From JAOUEA01 sp963797635 (GTDB lineage Bacteria > Actinomycetota > UBA4738 > HRBIN12), in contig CAWCPZ010000011.1 of the NCBI GenBank assembly GCA_963797635.1, forward strand, positions 667,524 to 731,523: a DNA stretch of 64,000 bases. The letters are read 5' to 3'. Numbering within the stretch: position 1 is the first letter of the stretch; each line of letters starts with the position of its first letter. Below are positions 8,430 through 17,006 of the stretch, one piece after another. A program made the position numbers and the translations under genes. The notes under the pieces are model-generated. The model was not told the origin of the DNA. It ran no database searches and was given only the letters and a program-made list of their open reading frames with translations.

Positions 8430-9315
8430 TCAACGTGCGCTCGTAGGCCTCGATCGACACCTCGTACCCGGAGGCACGAACACCGGGCCGGAGCACCGTC
8501 CAGCCGTCGCCGGGGGCGGGCACCGGACGAGCATCTGTCTCGAAGGCCAGCAGGGACGGACCCGCGCCGGAGACGCACACCGGGATGTCGCCGGCGCGCA
8601 GCTCGATGAACACGTCACGGACGGCCGGGACGAGCGCGAGCCGGGCGTCCTGATGCAGCCGATCCTGCAAGGCCACTCCCAGCAGGGACGGGTCCTGCGT
8701 CAGCGCCTCCACCGCCAAGGCGGCATGAGCGGCGTTGAACACCGCATCCTCGCGGGACACCTTGGGCGGCAAGGCGGCTCGGGCTTCCTTGGTCGGCAGT
8801 CGCGCGGCCGGCACCAGGACAACAGGCCGCAACGACGGATGGGGGTCGAGCCGCCGCACGAACCCGTCGGAGGCCGCGATCGTGAACCCCCCGAGGGTGG
8901 CCGGCGCGGCGTTGTCCGGGTGCCCTTCGATGTCGGCGGCGAGCGCCACGATCCGCTCGGGCCGAAGCGACGGTGATGCCCCCGCCGCCAGGAGATGGTC
9001 GGCGGCCACCACGCCGGCCACGGCGGCCGCCGACGAGGAGCCGAGCCCGCGTTCCAGCGGGATCCGGTTGATGCCGTGCACCGCGATCGCCGGCACCGGG
9101 GATCCGTTCGCGGCGCACACGCTGGCGATGGTGGTGCTCACCATGTCGGTGCCATCGACGGGGAGTTCGCGGGCCCCCTCGCCCTCCCACGTCACGCCGG
9201 GCTCGGCGTCGGTGTCGATCACCACCTCGTTGCACAGGTCGAGCGCCAACCCGAACGAATCGAAGCCCGGCCCCAGGTTCGCCGAGGTGGCGGGAACGCG
9301 AACGGTGATGCGCAT
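8430..9315 (-). CDS. thrB: Homoserine kinase (probable one-base insertion at the 3' end)
   Basis: Phosphorylates homoserine in threonine synthesis. The ATG start at 9315 gives VRVPATSANLGPGFDSFG, the GHMP-kinase N-terminal motif. The ATP loop is RGLGSSSAAAVAG near residue 90, and motif 3 is SGAGPSLLAF near residue 250. The raw frame runs past the expected end and stays open antisense to the protease gene. A one-base insertion near 8433 would place a TGA at 8430-8432 after 294 codons, the normal family length and consistent with other genes here. It is the last gene of the aspartate-family operon, 3 nt after thrC. Confidence 0.9.
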
Positions 9316-9318
9316 CGG

Positions 9319-10395
9319 CTAGAGGCCCAGTTCGGCCGCGACCGCGGCCGGATCCGGTTTGACCACGACCGGGTTGGCCGCGCCGGCGATCGCCCACTCC
9401 GGATCCTTGAGGCCGTGGCCGGTGAGGATGCACACGACGGTGGCGCCGCTCGGGAGCTGGCCGTCGGCATGGAGATGGAGCAGACCCGCAACGCTGGCGG
9501 CGCTCGCCGGCTCGGCGAACAGGCCCTCCCTGGCGAGCCGCCGATAGGCGGCCAGGATCTCGCGGTCGGTCACGGCGCCGATCGCACCCTCGGACTCGGT
9601 GGCGGCGGCCACCGCCTTGTCCCACGAGGCGGGGTTGCCGATCCGGATCGCGGTCGCGATCGTCTGGGGATCCTTCACGGGCTCACCACGCACGATCGGC
9701 GCCGCGCCCTGGGCCTGGAACCCCATCAACTGCGGCGGCTCGGCGATCAGGCCGTCGGCGAGGTACTCCGAATAGCCGAGCCAGTGGCTGGAGATGTTGC
9801 CCGCGTTGCCGACCGGGACGAAATGCATGTCGGGGGCCCGGCCCAACGCATCGACGATCTCGAACGCGGCGGTCTTCTGTCCCTGCAGGCGGAACGGGTT
9901 GACGGAATTCACCAGGGTGACCGGATAGCGCTCGGCCAGGTCCTTGGCGAGCTCGAGCGAATCGTCGAAGTTGCCTTCGACCTCCAGCACCCGGGCGCCG
10001 TGCACCAGGGTCTGGGCCATCTTGCCCACCGCGACCTTGCCCTTGGGCACCAGCACCGCGCACGTCAGGCCCGCCTTCGCGGCGTAGGCCGCCGCCGAGG
10101 CACTGGTGTTGCCGGTGGAGGCGCACACGATCGCCTTCGCGCCTTCCTCCAGCGCCTTGGAGATGGCCAGGGTCATGCCCCGGTCCTTGAACGAGCCCGT
10201 GGGGTTGGCCCCGTCGTACTTCAGCCAGACCTCGCAGCCGGTCTCGTCGGACAACGGTTCGGACCGCACCAATGGGGTGCCGCCTTCGCGGAGGGTGACC
10301 ACCGGGGTTGCCTCACTCACCGGCAGACGGTCGCGGTACTCCTCGATCAGCCCGCGCCACTGATGGGCCCCCGGCATCGGACCGTCGGGGCTCAC
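9319..10395 (-). CDS. thrC: Threonine synthase
   Basis: 358 aa, GTG start at 10395 overlapping the hom stop (GTGA). A PLP enzyme converting O-phosphohomoserine to threonine. The PLP lysine lies in NPTGSFKDRGM near residue 61, followed by CASTGNTSASAAAYAAKAG, and the C-terminal part contains the LTGHGLKDP motif. The length fits the short type II threonine synthases of actinobacteria. It sits between hom and thrB, completing the homoserine-to-threonine branch. Confidence 0.97.
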   Translation of the reverse strand: MSPDGPMPGAHQWRGLIEEYRDRLPVSEATPVVTLREGGTPLVRSEPLSDETGCEVWLKYDGANPTGSFKDRGMTLAISKALEEGAKAIVCASTGNTSASAAAYAAKAGLTCAVLVPKGKVAVGKMAQTLVHGARVLEVEGNFDDSLELAKDLAERYPVTLVNSVNPFRLQGQKTAAFEIVDALGRAPDMHFVPVGNAGNISSHWLGYSEYLADGLIAEPPQLMGFQAQGAAPIVRGEPVKDPQTIATAIRIGNPASWDKAVAAATESEGAIGAVTDREILAAYRRLAREGLFAEPASAASVAGLLHLHADGQLPSGATVVCILTGHGLKDPEWAIAGAANPVVVKPDPAAVAAELGL

Positions 10396-11684
10396 GGCTC
10401 CTCCCCTTCGACGCGCAGCACGCTCGCCACCGACCGAACGGCCGTGGACTCACGCAATTCCTGCAGGGTCTTCTGCAATGCGCCCTCCTGCGCCCGGTGC
10501 GTGATGAAGACCAGGGTGGCTTCGTCGGCGAAGCCCTCCTGCCACACCCGCTCGATCGAGACGCCGTTGTGAGCGAAGTCGCCCGCGATCTCGGCCAGGA
10601 CGCCGGGACGGTCGGCCACGTGCAGGTTCAGGTAGTACTGGCCCCGCGTGTCGTCCATGGGCCGGATGTGACGCTCGAGCGCGCAGGTGCAGCCGATCGC
10701 GCGGCCGCCCGTGACGAGGTTGCGCGCGGCCGAGACCAGGTCGCCCACGACGGCGGCCGCGGTGGGATCGCCGCCGGCCCCGCGCCCGTACAGCATCAGC
10801 TGCCCCACCTTCGGGCCCTCGATGAACACCGCGTTGAACGCGTCACGGACCGAGGCGAGCGGATGCGCGGCCGGGATCATCGCCGGGTGGACCCGGGCGC
10901 TGATCTCACCGTCTTCGAGTTCGGCGATCGCGAGCAGCTTCACGACGTAGCCCATGCGCGCGGCGTCGGCGATGTCCTGGGCGGTGATCGCGGTGATGCC
11001 CTCGCGGTACACGTCGCCGGCCACCACCCGCGAGTTGAACGCGATCGAGGCGAGGATCGCGCACTTGGCGGCGGCGTCGAACCCTTCGACATCGGCGGTG
11101 GGATCGGCCTCCGCGTACCCCAGCGATTGGGCCTCGGCCAGGGCCTGGTCGAACGACCACCCGTGTTCGGACATCTGCGTGAGGATGTAGTTGGTGGTGC
11201 CGTTCACGATGCCGAGCATGCGCGTGACGCGCTCCCCGGCGAGCGATTCCTTCAAGGACCGGATCAGGGGGACGCCCCCGGCCACCGACGCTTCGAAGAA
11301 CAGGTCGCGGTCGGCGGCGTCGGCGGCCTCGAACAGCTCCGCGCCGGCGTTCGCGAGCAGCTCCTTGTTCCCGGTGACGACCGGCTTGCCGGCGGCGAAC
11401 GCCTCCAGGAGGAGACCGCGCGCGGGCTCCAGGCCCCCGATCAACTCGCACACGACGTCGACGTCGGGATCGGTGACGACCGAGGCGCCGTCGGTCGTGA
11501 ACGCCTCGCGGGTCAAGGGAACGTCACGGTCGAGCTCGGGGTCGCGTACCGCAACCCTGGTCACCTCGACGCGGCAGCCGGCACGCAAGGCGATGTCGTC
11601 GGCGTGCTCGTGCAGCATGCGGATCACCGCGGCGCCGACGGTGCCGCAGCCCAGCATGCCCACCCTGATCGTGCGTTCGCTCAT
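10392..11684 (-). CDS. hom: Homoserine dehydrogenase with ACT domain
   Basis: 430 aa, ATG at 11684 overlapping the upstream stop (ATGA). Reduces aspartate semialdehyde to homoserine. The Rossmann motif is GMLGCGTVGAAV at residues 9-20, with the catalytic-domain signatures GNKELLA near residue 104 and GIVNGTTNYIL near residue 158. The C-terminal 80 residues (LNLHVADRPGVLAEIAGDF) form an ACT domain, the usual site of threonine feedback control. It is at the centre of the lysA-hom-thrC-thrB run. Confidence 0.97.
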   Translation of the reverse strand: MSERTIRVGMLGCGTVGAAVIRMLHEHADDIALRAGCRVEVTRVAVRDPELDRDVPLTREAFTTDGASVVTDPDVDVVCELIGGLEPARGLLLEAFAAGKPVVTGNKELLANAGAELFEAADAADRDLFFEASVAGGVPLIRSLKESLAGERVTRMLGIVNGTTNYILTQMSEHGWSFDQALAEAQSLGYAEADPTADVEGFDAAAKCAILASIAFNSRVVAGDVYREGITAITAQDIADAARMGYVVKLLAIAELEDGEISARVHPAMIPAAHPLASVRDAFNAVFIEGPKVGQLMLYGRGAGGDPTAAAVVGDLVSAARNLVTGGRAIGCTCALERHIRPMDDTRGQYYLNLHVADRPGVLAEIAGDFAHNGVSIERVWQEGFADEATLVFITHRAQEGALQKTLQELRESTAVRSVASVLRVEGEEP

Positions 11685-13562
11685 GGCCGGTCCGTTCCCT
11701 CGAGATCCTCGCCCGCGATCCAGGCCGCCATCAGTATCTCGTCCTCGTCACCGTAGGACTTGCGCGACTGCCGCGACAGCCGGCCTTCCTGCACGAAGCC
11801 GAACTTGCGGTAGAGCGCGATCGCCCCCGTGTTGTGCGGGTAGACGGACAAGACGAGCTTCTCCACGCCCACACCGCGGGCCCACACGATGGCGTCGGCG
11901 AGGAGCGCGCTCCCGACGCCACGGCCTCGGTGGTCGGCGGCGACGGCGATCCCCAGGGTGGCGACGTGGTGGGTCACCGGGTGTCGTTCCCGCTGGATGT
12001 AGATGTGGCCGACGACCGTGCCCTGCCCGTCGACCGCCACGATCTGTGCCTCGTGATCGGTCCACGGGCGCCGGAACCGCGACCGGTACACCCGCTTGGA
12101 GTGGCTCACGCGCTCGGTGCGCACGTACCGGCCCTCCGCCACCACGGCCGTCCAGAAGGCGATGTAGGAATCGGCGTCGCGTGGAGCGGCCGGCCGGATC
12201 GTGATGCCCTCGGGCGCCTCGGCGACGACGGCCGCCCGTGGCGCAGGACCCTCGAGGCGGTCCAGGTCGGCGGCATCCTCCCGGCGGAGCCAGAGGCGCG
12301 CGAGCCCGTCGCGCACCCCCACCACCGCGGGACGGCCGACGCGGTTGTAGCTGCTCGCCAGCGAGTAGGTGTAGGCGCCGGTCGCCGCGAACGCGAGCAG
12401 GTCGCCGGGCCCGGCGTCGGCGGGCAGGTGCACGTCCTCGGCGAGGGTGTCCCCGGACTCGCAGTGCCGGCCCACGACGGTGAAGGTCGCGAGGTCGCCG
12501 CCCGGCGCTCGGGCGCACGGCCGCCACGGTGTAGCGCGCGTCGTAGAGCATGGGCCGGACGTTGTCGGACATGCCGCCGTCCACCGCCAACAGCGTCCGC
12601 CCGCTCCCCACCTGCTTGCGTGAGCCCACCCGGTAGGCGGTGAGACCCGCGTTCGCCACGATCGAGCGGCCGGGTTCGACGACGAGCGACGGCACCGGCA
12701 GATCCAGGGCGGCGCATCGCTCGGCGAGCCGAGCGGTCACCGCGGCGGCGAGCGCGTCGGTGGCCAGCGGGCGCTCGTCCACGTACGTGACGCCGAACCC
12801 GCCGCCGAGGTCGAGGACCGCGGCCGTCGCGCCCACCCGGTCGCGGATGTCCGCGAGCGTCTGCACCAGCCGGTCCAGCGATCGCAGGTAGGGCTCGAGG
12901 TCGAGCACCTGCGATCCCACGTGCGCATGGATCCCGTCGAACCGGATCCCCGTCATCGAGACCGCCGCCTCGATCACGCCGGGCGCGTCGGCGAGCGACA
13001 TGCCGAACTTCGACGCATCGTGACCGGTGGCGATCGCCTCATGCGTCGCCACCTCCACTTCGGGCACCACGCGGAGCAGGACCGGCTGCACGCGGCCCTG
13101 CGAGCGGGCGATCGCATCGAGCCGTTCGAGTTCGGCCCGGTGGTCGACGACGACGAGCGAGACACCCGAACCCACCGCGAGCGCCAGTTCCTCGTCGGTC
13201 TTGTTGTTGCCGTGCAGCACGATGCGGGAGGCGGGCGCTCCCGCCCGCAGGCACGCCTCCACCTCGCCGCCGGTCGAGGCCAGGAGGTCGAGGCCTTCGT
13301 CCAGCACGATCCGCAGCACGGCGTGGGCGGTGAACGCCTTCACGGCATAGAGCACGCGGGGGAACCGCCCGGCGATCGCGCGGGCACGATCGCGGACCTC
13401 CTGCTCGTCCACCACGAGCAGCGGCGTGCCGAACCGGGCGGCCAGCTCGGTGAGGGCGAGGCCGCCGACCTCGAGCCCCCACGGCCCACGCAGGGCGGTG
13501 GCGGGCCACGGCGGCGCCGGCAGTTCCTCGGCTGCCGATGGACGCGGCGACGGCTCAGCCAT
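11681..13562 (-). CDS. lysA: Diaminopimelate decarboxylase fused to a C-terminal GNAT acetyltransferase (one frameshift)
   Basis: The N-terminal 430 residues are LysA, which makes lysine from meso-diaminopimelate: PLP lysine in LYAVKAF, HGNNKTDEEL, HVGSQV, LGGGFGV and EPGRSIVANAG. A one-base insertion near 12507 interrupts it; the frame resumes at GGDLATFTVVGRHCESGD and continues through the substrate-binding CESGD and YN motifs. Without any stop codon the chain then runs from LDRLE through a 17-residue linker into a complete GNAT domain with the acetyl-CoA loop DHRGRGVGSALL. No frame contains a stop in the junction, so the fusion looks real. About 626 aa corrected. Its start overlaps the argS stop. 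Confidence 0.85.
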
Positions 13563-15234
13563 CGCCGGTGCGCTCCATCGACTCCGGCGCCGAGACGCCG
13601 AGGATGCCGAGGAGGTTCGCGATGACCTGCTTCGTGCCGGCGGCGAGCCACAGGCGGGCGTGGGTCAGCGCGGGTTCGTCCGCGTTCACCACCGTGCACT
13701 CGGTGTAGAACCGGTGGAACCGGCCCGCGAGATCCTGCGCGAGATGGGTGATGCGCTGTGGTGCGCGCAGCTCGGCGGCGGCGGCGACCTGGCCGGGCAC
13801 GTCGGCGAGCGCCCGCAGCAGGTCGAGCTCGGCCTCGTGCCGAAGCAGGGACAGGTCGGCGTCGGCGATGGACGTGCGCGGGACGCCCACCGACTCGGCC
13901 TTGCGCAGGATCGAGGCGATCCGCGCGTGTCCGTACTGCACGTAGTAGACGGGGTTGTCCATCGACTGGCGCTTCACGGTCTCGATGTCGAAGTTCATCG
14001 CCGAATCGCCCGAGAACGACAGCAGCGTGAACCGTGCGGCATCGGCGCCCACCTCATCGATCAGCTCGTCGAGGGAGATGAACGTGCCGGCCCGCTTGCT
14101 CATCTTCACGGGCTCGCCGCCGCGCTGGAACGACACGAACTGGTACAGCACGATCTCGAGCGCGTCCGGGTCATAGCCCATCGCGGAGGCGGCGCCCTTC
14201 ATCCGGGCCACGTCGCCGTGGTGGTCGGCGCCCCACACGTAGACCACGTGGTCGAAGCCGCGTGCGAACTTGTCGACGATGTAGGCGCAGTCCGCGCCGA
14301 AGTAGGTGTGCGTCCCGTTGGACCGCACGATCACCCGGTCCTTGTCGTCGCCGAAGGCCGTCGAGCGGAACCAGGTGGCGCCGTCGGCGTCGTAGGCGTA
14401 GTCGGCGGCGCGCAGCCGCTCCACCGCCGCCGCGATCTCGCCCTTGCGCTCGAGCTCGGCCTCGGAGAAGTAGACGTCGAACCGCACGCCGAACCGCTCG
14501 AGGGTCTGCTCCACGCCGGCCAGGATCCGACGGGTGCCCTCGGCGAGCAGCCGGGCCTCGCGCTCGGGTTCGGGCAGGTCGGCGAGGGCGTCGCCGTGCT
14601 CGGCCACGATGTCGCGGGCGACCTCCACCACGTACTCCCCGTGATAGCCGTCCTCCGGCAGCTCCGCCTCCCGGCCCAGCACCTGCAGGTAGCGCGCCAC
14701 CACCGAGGCGCCGAACAGGTCCATCTGGCGGCCCGCATCGTTGAAGTAGTACTCCCGCTCGACCGTCTCGCCGGCGGCTTCGAGCAGGCGGGCGAGCGCA
14801 TCGCCCAGCGCGGCGTTGCGGGCATGCCCGACATGGAGCGGCCCCGTGGGGTTGGCGCTCACGAACTCGACCTGGACCCTGCGCCCCGTGGGTTCGGCGC
14901 GGCCGTAGGCCTCGCCGAGGTCGGCGATCGAACGCAGCGCGTCGTGCAGCCACGTGTCGGCCGTGAAGATGTTGAGGAACCCCGGCCCGGCCACCTCCAC
15001 CTTCTCGACCAACGGCGAGGCGGGCAGCGCGTCGGCGATCGCCTGCGCCACGTCGCGCGGAGGACGGCCGGCCCGCTTGGCGAGCGCGAGCGCCACGTTG
15101 GTGGCGAAGTCCCCGTGACCCTTCTGCTTGGGAGCCAGCAACTCGGGCGTGGGCAGGTCGCCCTCGATGCCCAGCGCCGGGGCCGCCTCGCGCAGGCCCT
15201 CCTGGAGCCAGTCGACGAGCTGCGGCTCGATCAC
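13555..15234 (-). CDS. argS: Arginyl-tRNA synthetase
   Basis: 559 aa, GTG start at 15234 overlapping the response-regulator stop (GTGA). A class I synthetase: the HIGH-like motif reads GPLHVGHARN near residue 130. The KMSKS equivalent reads KMSKRAG near residue 354. The N-terminal Arg-tRNA D-loop domain (residues 1-90) and the C-terminal DALR anticodon-binding domain (FYTECTVV) are both present. The argS-lysA arrangement is typical of actinobacteria. The last 8 nt overlap the lysA start. Confidence 0.97.
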   Translation of the reverse strand: MIEPQLVDWLQEGLREAAPALGIEGDLPTPELLAPKQKGHGDFATNVALALAKRAGRPPRDVAQAIADALPASPLVEKVEVAGPGFLNIFTADTWLHDALRSIADLGEAYGRAEPTGRRVQVEFVSANPTGPLHVGHARNAALGDALARLLEAAGETVEREYYFNDAGRQMDLFGASVVARYLQVLGREAELPEDGYHGEYVVEVARDIVAEHGDALADLPEPEREARLLAEGTRRILAGVEQTLERFGVRFDVYFSEAELERKGEIAAAVERLRAADYAYDADGATWFRSTAFGDDKDRVIVRSNGTHTYFGADCAYIVDKFARGFDHVVYVWGADHHGDVARMKGAASAMGYDPDALEIVLYQFVSFQRGGEPVKMSKRAGTFISLDELIDEVGADAARFTLLSFSGDSAMNFDIETVKRQSMDNPVYYVQYGHARIASILRKAESVGVPRTSIADADLSLLRHEAELDLLRALADVPGQVAAAAELRAPQRITHLAQDLAGRFHRFYTECTVVNADEPALTHARLWLAAGTKQVIANLLGILGVSAPESMERTGDG

Positions 15235-15623
15235 GAGGGGTTCCCTCGTCCGATCGCGATCTGCACGGCGTTGACCAGCAGCTCGGGATCGAACGGCTTC
15301 GTCACGTAGTCGACCACGCCCAGCGCGTACCCCCGGGCCACATCGTCGTCCTGAGCGCGCGCGGTGAGGAAGAACACGGGCACCGTCGCGAGTTCGGGAT
15401 CCTCACGGATGCGGGCACACACCTCGTAGCCGTCGAGCCCGGGCATCATCACATCGAGCACGATCGCGTCCGGGTGCAGCGCGTGGGCCTTCTCGAGGGC
15501 TTCTTCACCGCGGAACGCGCCCTCGACCGTGAACCCGCCCAGCCGGAAGTTGACCTCGAGCAGCCGGACGATCACGGGATCGTCGTCGACGAGCAGCACG
15601 CAGGGCGCATCGGGGTCCGTCAT
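15231..15623 (-). CDS. Response regulator, receiver domain only
   Basis: 130 aa from the ATG at 15623. A single CheY-like receiver: acidic pair DDD near residue 14, phospho-acceptor Asp in IVLDVMMPGLDG near residue 57, conserved Thr/Ser in FLTARAQ and Lys in VTKPFDP. There is no output domain, so it acts by protein contact or as a phosphate relay; no histidine kinase is nearby. It is the first gene of the argS-lysA-hom-thr operon. A TATCCT box 6 nt upstream of the ATG predicts a leaderless transcript, which is why 15623 is preferred over the GTG at 15626. Confidence 0.9.
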   Translation of the reverse strand: MTDPDAPCVLLVDDDPVIVRLLEVNFRLGGFTVEGAFRGEEALEKAHALHPDAIVLDVMMPGLDGYEVCARIREDPELATVPVFFLTARAQDDDVARGYALGVVDYVTKPFDPELLVNAVQIAIGRGNPS

Positions 15624-15629
15624 CACCCG

Positions 15630-15635
15630 AGGATA
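15630..15635 (-). promoter_or_regulatory. Leaderless promoter -10 of the argS-lysA-hom-thr operon
   Basis: TATCCT on the minus strand ends 6 nt before the ATG at 15623. A CTGAGA about 17 nt further upstream could be a weak -35. The predicted start site falls on or next to the A of ATG. Confidence 0.55.
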
Positions 15636-15711
15636 CCCGTGGGTCCGAACGCTCTCAGCATCGTGCTGCCGGAGGCCGCCGAGGGAGGTGGCTGTAGACT
15701 CCCTGCCTGCC

Positions 15712-15783
15712 GCCCCCGTAGCTCAGGGGATAGAGCGCCGGCCTCCGGAGCCGGAAGCGCAGGTTCGAATCCTGCCGGGGGCA
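15712..15783 (+). tRNA. tRNA-Arg (anticodon CCG)
   Basis: A complete 72 nt cloverleaf. The acceptor stem is GCCCCCG paired with CGGGGGC. The D arm GCTC/GAGC encloses AGGGGATA. The anticodon stem CCGGC/GCCGG has loop CTCCGGA with CCG at 15745-15747. The T arm GCAGG/CCTGC carries loop TTCGAAT, and the discriminator is A at 15783. The terminal CCA is not encoded (next bases are CCG). Confidence 0.96.
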
Positions 15784-15793
15784 CCGTGCGACG

Positions 15794-15799
15794 TACGAT
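15794..15799 (+). promoter_or_regulatory. Candidate -10 for pdxH
   Basis: TACGAT, 9 nt before the pdxH ATG and 10 nt after the tRNA. It fits the TANNNT near-start pattern; the predicted leader is only about 2 nt. Confidence 0.4.
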
Positions 15800-15808
15800 T
15801 CCCGACCG

Positions 15809-16453
15809 ATGACCGATCCCAGGGACATGCGGGCGCCCACCGGGTTCCACGAGGACCGTTCGCTGGACCGCGACGACCTGTCCGACGATCCGATCGCCCT
15901 GTTCCACACCTGGCTCGCCGACGCCGAGGACGCCGGTGTCCCGTTGCCGAACGCGATGGCCGTCGCCACCGCCGACGCGCAGGGCCGGCCGTCGGTTCGC
16001 CACGTCCTGTTGCGCGGCGCCGACGAGCGCGGGTTCGTCTTCTACACGAACTACGAGAGCCGCAAGGGGCGCCAGCTCACCGAGAACCCGTGGGCGGGGC
16101 TGGTGTTCCTGTGGAAGGAACTCGACCGCCAGGTGCATGTGAGGGGTCCGGTCGAACGGGTCGATCCCATCGAATCCGACGCCTACTTCGCCACCAGACC
16201 TCGCGACGCGCAACTGGGTGCGTGGGCCTCGCATCAGAGCGAGCCGCTCGCCGATCGCGAGGAGCTCGAGGTCCGGCTCGCGGCGACGGCCCAGCGCTTC
16301 CCCGACGACGTGCCCCGGCCGCCCAACTGGGGCGGCTTCCGGGTGAGGCCCGAGGAGATCGAGTTCTGGCAGGGGCGCCGCCACCGGTTGCACGACCGCT
16401 TCCGGTTCACCGCCGCACCGGACGGCTGGCGGATCGAACGGCTCTCGCCCTGA
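15809..16453 (+). CDS. pdxH: Pyridoxamine/pyridoxine 5'-phosphate oxidase
   Basis: 214 aa, ATG at 15809. FMN-dependent last step of pyridoxal 5'-phosphate synthesis and salvage. The FMN-binding signatures are PSVRHVLLRGAD, GFVFYTNYESRKG and LVFLWKELDRQVHV, and the C-terminal PdxH dimerisation segment IEFWQGRRHRLHDR is complete. The length matches the family. It lies 25 nt downstream of the tRNA-Arg gene. PLP enzymes thrC and lysA lie nearby, but the strand differs and no functional link is claimed. Confidence 0.97.
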   Translation: MTDPRDMRAPTGFHEDRSLDRDDLSDDPIALFHTWLADAEDAGVPLPNAMAVATADAQGRPSVRHVLLRGADERGFVFYTNYESRKGRQLTENPWAGLVFLWKELDRQVHVRGPVERVDPIESDAYFATRPRDAQLGAWASHQSEPLADREELEVRLAATAQRFPDDVPRPPNWGGFRVRPEEIEFWQGRRHRLHDRFRFTAAPDGWRIERLSP

Positions 16454-16493
16454 CCGTCAGACCCCCGCCGAGGTCCGGAACGCGATCTGGATC

Positions 16494-16868
16494 TCAGGCG
16501 GCGTGAGTGATCGAGTTGTGCACGGTGCAGTGCTCGACCACCGCTTGCAGACGTTGGCGCAGATCCTCCGGGAACCGTTCCGGCACGACCAAGGCGATAT
16601 CGATCGAGGCGACCCGCGCGGGACGGTCCTGCGCCATCGCCCACTCGCAACGGACCGCGAGCCCTTCGGTCGACAGCTCGTGTCGTGACAGGAACCGCCC
16701 GGCATAGAACGACACGCATGAAGCGAGGCCGGCGACGAACACTTCGGTCGGTGTCGGACCCGTGTCCTTGCCGCCGTCGGCGAGTGGTTGGTCGACGGTG
16801 AAGACGTGCGATCGCACCACGATTTCGTAGCGATCGTGGTCGAGGTGCTCGACGGTGAGTGACGGCAT
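16494..16868 (-). CDS. OsmC family protein
   Basis: 124 aa from the ATG at 16868, which has a good GGAGG ribosome-binding site; upstream in-frame ATGs are ignored. The family pattern TPTEVFVAGLASCVSFYAGRF carries the first catalytic cysteine, and a second Cys is near the C-terminus (VVEHCTVHNSI). OsmC/Ohr proteins are thiol peroxidases that reduce organic hydroperoxides. This one is closer to the general OsmC/YhfA-like branch than to Ohr. It converges with pdxH (40 bp gap) and is divergent from the nifJ remnant. Confidence 0.88.
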   Translation of the reverse strand: MPSLTVEHLDHDRYEIVVRSHVFTVDQPLADGGKDTGPTPTEVFVAGLASCVSFYAGRFLSRHELSTEGLAVRCEWAMAQDRPARVASIDIALVVPERFPEDLRQRLQAVVEHCTVHNSITHAA

Positions 16869-17006
16869 GTTGCCTCCTCCGGGGGACAGATGGCTCTTCA
16901 CCTCGAGCATGGAACCGGGGGGTGACCACCGACGCGCGATCGGACCCTCCGGAACCAGGCCGTTCGGCCTTGCGCGGGGGACGTCCACGGCGAGACGATC
17001 GGGGGC

